A stretch of DNA of 64,000 nucleotides from Latrodectus hesperus (Eukaryota > Arthropoda > Arachnida > Araneae > Theridiidae): assembly GCA_037975125.1 (NCBI GenBank), contig CM075857.1, positions 94,730,214-94,794,213 of the forward strand, read 5' to 3'. A program made the position numbers and the translations under genes. The notes beneath the pieces were generated by a model. It saw only the letters and a list, made by a program, of their open reading frames with translations, had not been told where the DNA came from and ran no database searches. Of this stretch, positions 57,907-64,000 are shown one piece after another. How positions within the stretch are numbered: the first letter of the stretch is position 1; each line of letters starts with the position of its first letter.

Positions 57907-58229
57907 CGAAGTCCATTCAGTTAATCACCTCGTAGCTTTGAGCCATGGTCAAGTGATAAGTTCAACTTCGAAGTAGTGCCTACCTCTACACTCCATACCA
58001 CACCAATGGAGGACCATAGACCCCGAAATGGTAGACCTTATCAGCAAGATGCTCTTTACTTGTGTCGAGTATCGAATTCACAAACTTTAAGACAGAAGAA
58101 CCATATATTTTCAAAGTATTTTGTGATCCGTTTTTTTATATAAATATAACAGTGAACATACAAAAGTAACTTCAGCCTAAATTCATGTTTAAAAAGGAAC
58201 TGATTTGTGTGAAATTAAACTTTATTCTT

Positions 58230-58508
58230 GTTGTTGTTTTGTGCCAATTAGGCTGGCAATATGGGGTGTGCTGTGCTTCACTTTTCTAACTTAACCATAA
58301 CTTGGTGTGGAGTCAAACTTTTTCAGTTCACACATGCCATAGCTACCCATAGAATAAGGTAGGCAACCATTTACAATTTATTCATACAAGGAAAGGACAA
58401 AGACAGGATAGAAAGAGAGAGAAAGTACATCCATACCCGAACTGGGATTCAAAACCAGGACCTCCCTATCCGCAGTTAGGTACACTGACCACTAGACAGA
58501 GTGGGTGA
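58230..58508 (-). repeat. tRNA-derived SINE, family A, diverged
   Basis: A minus-strand copy with all body blocks but many substitutions (for example GGTTTTGAATCCC at the B box and CATAACTTGG in the body). Tail CAACAACAA-like. No convincing target duplication. It is older than the 16.3- and 19.5-kb copies. Confidence 0.85.
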
Positions 58509-58969
58509 CAATTGCTTAAAGGAAATTATAAAATTATAATATTACAGCAAATATTGAAAGAAGCTGTTAAAAATACCCCAAACTTTAGCAACAATATATC
58601 TTAAATTATTCCACCCGAATTAAACACGAGACCAACTATCAATAAAGAAGGATATATTACAGATATTCCATCATATAATCAATTATTGCATTGGAAAGAT
58701 CATTTCAAAACTTAAAACATCAAATTACAAATCATGTAGCAATTATGCAAAGCAGTAGTCTTGAAAGATTTAACCATCTGCAACCGTATTCGTATTCTTC
58801 TGAATTCCTTTCTGCACACATTACAAAAATTGGATCTCAAACAAAACAAAACACCGCGAAAACTTTTACCATTCTTCAGTTTCGATGAAATATTTGGTAG
58901 ATAAAATCTTCAAATTTCTAACTTCATTCCCTCAAGAACAAAACGCAAACTGTATTCGCAAACCAGGAA
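58509..58969. other. AT-rich sequence with no supported gene
   Basis: The 65-codon frame at 58691-58888 is not supported by any motif. Confidence 0.45.
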
Positions 58970-59370
58970 ATTCGATTGGGGGAAGTATCCGGCAGCGTAT
59001 CCACTTTTCAGGAACTCGGCATTTTAATCAAGTACGAGGGCACGTGCCCTGAATGGCCAGAAGGGGGCACGCTACCCAATGATCAGAAGGCCTAAAGAGT
59101 GTTCCCCAAAGCTTAAAAGATGAAAGAGGGGTTGCTTTGTAGTTGGAAAGAGGGGGGTACAGGACCAGCTAAGTGAATATAACTCATAGTACCGACCTTA
59201 TAACATGGGGAAGTAATTTCGAAGAGTCACGCGATTTCTGGTCCAGCCCATCCTACACCTTCCGAAATCGACAGCGACACGCTATGGTATTTTTCTTATT
59301 TTACTCCCTCCCCTCGCAGAAGCGAAACAAGAAGTTAAGGAGTTCTTTGTCTTGAAGTTAGAGATGTTTC
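58970..59370. other. GC-richer island with palindrome and CTCF-like word
   Basis: About 400 bp of higher GC. The striking part is 59037-59070, listed separately. A G-rich stretch (GAGGGGTTG, GAGGGGGGTAC) follows at 59125-59160. The short frame at 59173-59355 has no domain. Confidence 0.35.
59037..59070. promoter_or_regulatory. E-box palindrome next to CTCF-like motif (candidate)
   Basis: AGGGCACGTGCCCT at 59037-59050 is a perfect 14-bp palindrome around CACGTG. Four bases on, TGGCCAGAAGGGGGCAC at 59054-59070 matches the core pattern bound by CTCF (CCA--AG-GGGC) at nearly every fixed position. GGGCAC occurs in both. CTCF acts at insulators and domain borders in many animals. Occupancy here is inference. 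Confidence 0.4.
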
Positions 59371-59538
59371 GGAAGTAATTTATATTGTGAGCCGTTATTC
59401 TCCGTATATATTCCGTTCTCGAAGGAACGATGGAAAAACAAGACATACAGATAAATAAGGCTAAGAAAAATATTAGATTTTGTCTGCATATGTATACTGA
59501 GAATGTTATGATTTCTCGAAATTAGATTTTTATCTCTT

Positions 59539-59541
<3 letters not shown>

Positions 59542-59615
<74 letters not shown>
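59542..59615. repeat. (TA)n microsatellite
   Basis: 74 bp of uninterrupted alternating TA. Confidence 0.96.
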
Positions 59616-59618
<3 letters not shown>

Positions 59619-59779
59619 AAGAATTAATTTCCTCTTCTTAAGCAGTTAATTTATATATCTATATTAACTATTATAATCGAATTTATCGCCTTAAAATATC
59701 AATTTATTTGTCAAACATATCGATTTATTAAATTAAAATACCAATTTATTTAGCAAAAACACTAATGCATTTCCCTTCA
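59616..59779. other. AT-rich spacer, nothing identified
   Basis: Short TTTATT-rich words recur (AATTTATTT near 59700 and 59745). Confidence 0.35.
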
Positions 59780-60019
59780 TTTATTCATTCATTGTCGTGT
59801 GTCAGCTAGGCTGGCAACAAGGGGTGCGCTGCTCCACTTTTCCAAATGAACCCTATTTTGGTGTGGAGTCCGACTTCTTCAGTACACACATGCCATAGGG
59901 ACCCGTTTATAGAGTAGGCAACCATTCACAACCCATTCATACAAGGAAAGGACAAAGACAGGATAGGTAGAGAGAGAAAATACATCCATGCCCGAACCGG
60001 GATTCGAACCCAGGAACTC
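59780..60019 (-). repeat. tRNA-derived SINE, family A, head missing
   Basis: A minus-strand copy with the ATTC tail and all body blocks through the B box (GGTTCGAATCCC). The head after the GGA-CTCCT block is replaced by the inverted repeat at 60020-60073. No target duplication was found. Confidence 0.88.
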
Positions 60020-60073
60020 CTCATTCGTTGAGAATAGAGATGTCATCTCACGTTTCTGTTCTCAACGAATGAG
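60020..60073. repeat. 15-bp inverted repeat replacing a SINE head
   Basis: Arms 60020-60034 and 60059-60073 are perfectly complementary. The 24-base loop itself contains GAGATG-T-CATCTC. It sits exactly where the family A head should begin, so it marks a rearrangement of the SINE. Confidence 0.65.
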
Positions 60074-60845
60074 TGACCAGTATGCTGTACCCTTCTGAGG
60101 GAGTTATGTTTTGAAATAAAGTGTATAAATGTAGGTGTTTTCAGGATTCTTGTAAGAACAAGATTTTAAATCCCCTTTAACACATTTTAATTTCAAATTT
60201 ACTACATGTTTCTAAGCCACTTTAACTTTTTGAATTTAATTACTTCTGGCAATATTTCTTTATTTTAATTTCAAATTTACTTTTGGCAACTCTCCTACTA
60301 TTCTCGTATATAAATTCAATCTGATTTGCTGACATTGGTATTATGTATTTTTCTACTGTACGTATTTTTCTGTATTTTCTGCATGTATTTTTCTACAGTA
60401 TTTATTTTTTCTACTGTAATTATGTTTCATCTATGGTGAGTATTTTTACTTTTCTGCATATATATTTATTCTAATTTTTTTTAATAAGTTCTTTTAACAC
60501 GAACACTCTTCGGGGGAATTGCTCGAAAATTTTTAGACATTTGTCCTTCGAGCATGTCAGAAAAGAGTGTTCATTTTGCATAGCTGGCCATCTCCCTCCT
60601 GATGAAGACGTGGTCCCTATGCCTTCTTGTCTATTGTCTTTTGCTTCATATATTTTAGTATTTTTCCAATTTTATATTTCTGGTTTCAATATTTTTCATG
60701 TTTTATCTTATTTATAGAGGCAAATCTTTCTTTAGCTGCTTTTGCGCTGCCTAGATTTCTTATAATGTACTGTAGTTCCTATTTCATCACTTTATATTTT
60801 CAGTATTGTATTTATTACTTTATATTTATATATATTTTTGCTTTA

Positions 60846-60849
<4 letters not shown>
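60074..60849. other. AT-rich sequence with no supported gene
   Basis: Contains the nested inverted repeats at 60501-60572 and T-rich repeats of TTTTTCTAC-GTA type at 60350-60420. Frame 60627-60851 is a hydrophobic T-rich translation. Confidence 0.45.
60501..60572. repeat. Two nested inverted repeats
   Basis: Outer arms GAACACTCTT (60501-60510) and AAGAGTGTTC (60563-60572) enclose inner arms GCTCGAA (60521-60527) and TTCGAGC (60547-60553). Both are perfect. This could fold into a stem with an internal bulge. Function unknown. Confidence 0.6.

Positions 60850-60903
<54 letters not shown>
60850..60903. repeat. (TA)n microsatellite
   Basis: 54 bp of alternating TA, followed by GGATGTGTGTGTAC. 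Confidence 0.95.
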
Positions 60904-60905
<2 letters not shown>

Positions 60906-61489
60906 ATGTGTGTGTACATATATATTCGTAATTTCGTATTGTTTATCCTTACATTTATTATAAAATGTATACATAATCATAAATTATTAACTTAAATAAC
61001 TTAAATATCTTTTGTTAGATTTACAGAATGTCAACAAGAACGGACCAGCAAAAAACGCTTATGTAGAAGAAGTTAAAGAACAATTGTAAAAACACATATT
61101 TTATAAAAAGAAAAGTTGGAAAACTTCAAATGATAAGATCTGCCAATAATTTTGTTTCATCGAAATCTCAACTTCTTCCTGTGGTATCAATGCCATGCAC
61201 GATTATGCCACACACAAACTCAATCCTCGATTATTCTAATTCTTCTATTTTGAAATATTATCTTAAATTTATTTTACAAAATTTTGTGTAAAATATTCTC
61301 TTTCGAAGAGTTTTTTTAAAAAAATTATAAGCTTAAAACAATTCCTTTATTAAATAAAAAAGCAAACAAATGCAGAACTTCATCAGCACACAAGCACTCT
61401 ACGCATTTATTAATGATTGATGGTTTTCTGTACTACACACACATTTTCATCGAGTGTTTGAATTATTACTCTATTCCGATAAAAACCTT
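60904..61489. other. AT-rich sequence with no supported gene
   Basis: Nothing recognised. Confidence 0.45.
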
Positions 61490-61870
61490 TCTTTCTCTTA
61501 GAGATAAGAGCACGAAGAACATCTTTCCAAAATCAAAACTCGGAAAAGATCGCCAGCTAGGGAAATTAATTGCTCGAACGCCTTCTTCAAGCCGAAGAAA
61601 AGAGCTTCAGAAAACCATCTTTGACAGCCAAAAAGCACTGCATCCGCAAAAGATAAAAGAATGAAGGATACGAGGGTTGGATAAATTGAAAATGAACACT
61701 TGCAGACGAGATTCAACCGGGCAGATGTGGTGGTACCAGAAGAGGAAGGGAACAATGGAATAAGAGGTCTTTTGTTTCCATCCCTCCTTCTTGTGAGAGT
61801 CAATCAATAATTATGAACGAGCTCTTCCTCTCAGAAAAGCTCTTAATATTTTGATTGGCTGGACGGTTTA
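61490..61870. other. GC-richer island with inverted CCAAT box
   Basis: About 380 bp of higher GC, purine-rich on the plus strand. ATTGG at 61854-61858 is an inverted CCAAT box. Frames on both strands (61413-61664 plus, 61498-61803 minus) overlap and show no domain. Could be regulatory. Confidence 0.28.
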
Positions 61871-63194
<1,324 letters not shown>

Positions 63195-63207
63195 AATTCT
63201 AGTTGTT

Positions 63208-63484
63208 GCCGCCCGCCCTGTCTAGTGGTCAGAGTGCCTGACTACGGATAGGGAGGTCCTGGGTTCGAATCCCGGTTCGGGCATGGATGTACTTTCTCTA
63301 TCTATCTATCTTGTCTTTGTCCTTTCCTTGTATGAATGAGGTGTGAATGGTTGCCTACCCTATAAACGGGTCCCTATGGCATGTGTGTACTGAGGAAGTC
63401 AGACTCCACACCAAAATAGGGTTCAGTTGAAAAAGTGGAGCAGCGCACCCCATATTGCCAGCCTAGCTGGCACACGACAACTAC
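63208..63484 (+). repeat. tRNA-derived SINE, family A, full length, young
   Basis: A plus-strand copy with A box TAGTGGTCAGA (63223-63233), perfect B box GGTTCGAATCC (63262-63272), a TCTATCTATC run, all body blocks and a CACGACAACTAC end without GAAT repeats. The perfect 13-bp duplication AATTCTAGTTGTT lies at 63195-63207 and 63485-63497. The head begins GCCGCCCGCCCTGTC, the same subtype as at 7.66 kb. Confidence 0.95.
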
Positions 63485-63497
63485 AATTCTAGTTGTT

Positions 63498-64000
63498 TAG
63501 AATATTAAGAAGTTAAATTTGAAAGAGTCATTTTGCAATTTTCTTGGCTTGCTCTTAAACTTCGATTAAACTCAAATTTCTTAAATGTTAATCGTGGTTA
63601 GATTTTTATGGTGATTAATTTCCTAAATATTCTTAATATTGTAATCTGAACTAAACAAATGATTAAATTTCATAGATATTGATCACGATCAGACTTCTAT
63701 GGAAAAAATTTTTATAAATAGAATAAATATAATCTAGATGTAAATACAATATATGATATAATTATATTTTTCAAATTGCAGTAAAATATAAATGAAAAAT
63801 GAATCAAAGAGACACTTCATGACGAAAAACGCTCATTAAAGAGAATAAATAACAGTTATTCTGAAAAAAAATGCTGATATACATGAAAATTACAATAGCT
63901 CTTCGTATTATTGGAAACTAACTAAATATATGTATGCTATATTAACATACATTCACTGCCATGAAATATATTCATCATCATTCACTGAAGCTAAGAATTG
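63498..64000. other. AT-rich sequence with no supported gene
   Basis: TTGATCACGATCAGA-type and TTAATCGTGGTTAGA-type words at 63585 and 63680 are weakly repeated. Nothing else was recognised. Confidence 0.45.

Larger units (their letters stand above)
56161..58229. other. AT-rich sequence with no supported gene
   Basis: Holds the inverted repeats at 56390-56439 and 57875-57906. Bases 57925-58090 are GC-richer and may be an unclassified SINE remnant, without clear boxes. Frame 56568-56765 has no motif. Confidence 0.45.

Noticed and set aside
57925..58090. GC-richer stretch that might be a SINE
   Set aside because: No convincing A/B-box pair, tail or target duplication was found.
63208..63290. 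Possible functional tRNA gene
   Set aside because: A and B boxes are present, but the sequence cannot complete an acceptor stem and continues into a SINE body repeated many times in the window. The same applies to the other B-box sites.

Overview
The window is AT-rich, repeat-filled nuclear DNA of an animal, most likely an arthropod and probably a spider. I base this on the repeats: several families of tRNA-derived SINEs, 5'-truncated non-LTR retrotransposons whose proteins end in a C-C-H-C zinc motif, and a dead mellifera-type mariner. From memory the LINE tails and SINE heads resemble repeats common in orb-weaver spiders; no search was run. No host exon, rRNA gene, functional tRNA gene or CRISPR array could be supported. 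All recognisable coding sequence belongs to transposable elements, and almost all of it is broken. The segment is best read as intergenic or intronic.

Layout. 1-7.6 kb: one 1,286-bp mariner with both terminal repeats and a TA target duplication, then AT-rich DNA with a pair of CACGTG E-boxes. 7.6-17.5 kb: a composite retroposed SINE, two strong inverted repeats, a possible decayed retrocopy with an ankyrin-like stretch, a short LINE tail, further SINEs including one nested in another, two long TA arrays, and a LINE tail at 17.1 kb. 17.5-42.6 kb: very AT-rich and nearly empty, with one SINE at 19.5 kb, a decayed LINE tail at 22.5 kb, a GATA/GACA-type complex array, a SINE at 25.7 kb, a LINE tail at 30.6 kb, a large TA array at 34.5 kb, and a TG array joined to a 40-bp minisatellite at 40.8 kb.

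42.6-55.3 kb is the densest part. It holds a LINE tail with a 23-bp target duplication, a SINE, a LINE copy keeping both ends but missing its middle, a foldback MITE-like element, a LINE copy with a complete RNase H domain (47.6-48.7 kb), another copy of that LINE's tail, a 36-bp minisatellite, a transposase pseudogene split by a second LINE, a SINE whose head looks 5S-rRNA-like, and three copies of another tRNA-SINE. 55.3-64 kb: isolated SINEs, TA arrays, and a compact palindrome next to a CTCF-like motif at 59.05 kb.

How the parts relate. The SINEs encode no protein and would depend on LINE machinery. Two SINEs with different heads share one 3' tail, as expected if both exploit the same LINE. 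The I-type LINE is present four times: twice cut at nearly the same point, once with its RNase H, and once as an internally deleted copy. About nine GC-richer islands of 300-600 bp stand out from the AT-rich background and are the best candidates for host regulatory DNA. I found no convincing new biological system. The most useful leads are the composite SINE, the internally deleted LINE, the 5S-like SINE head and the 59.05-kb palindrome/CTCF-like cluster.
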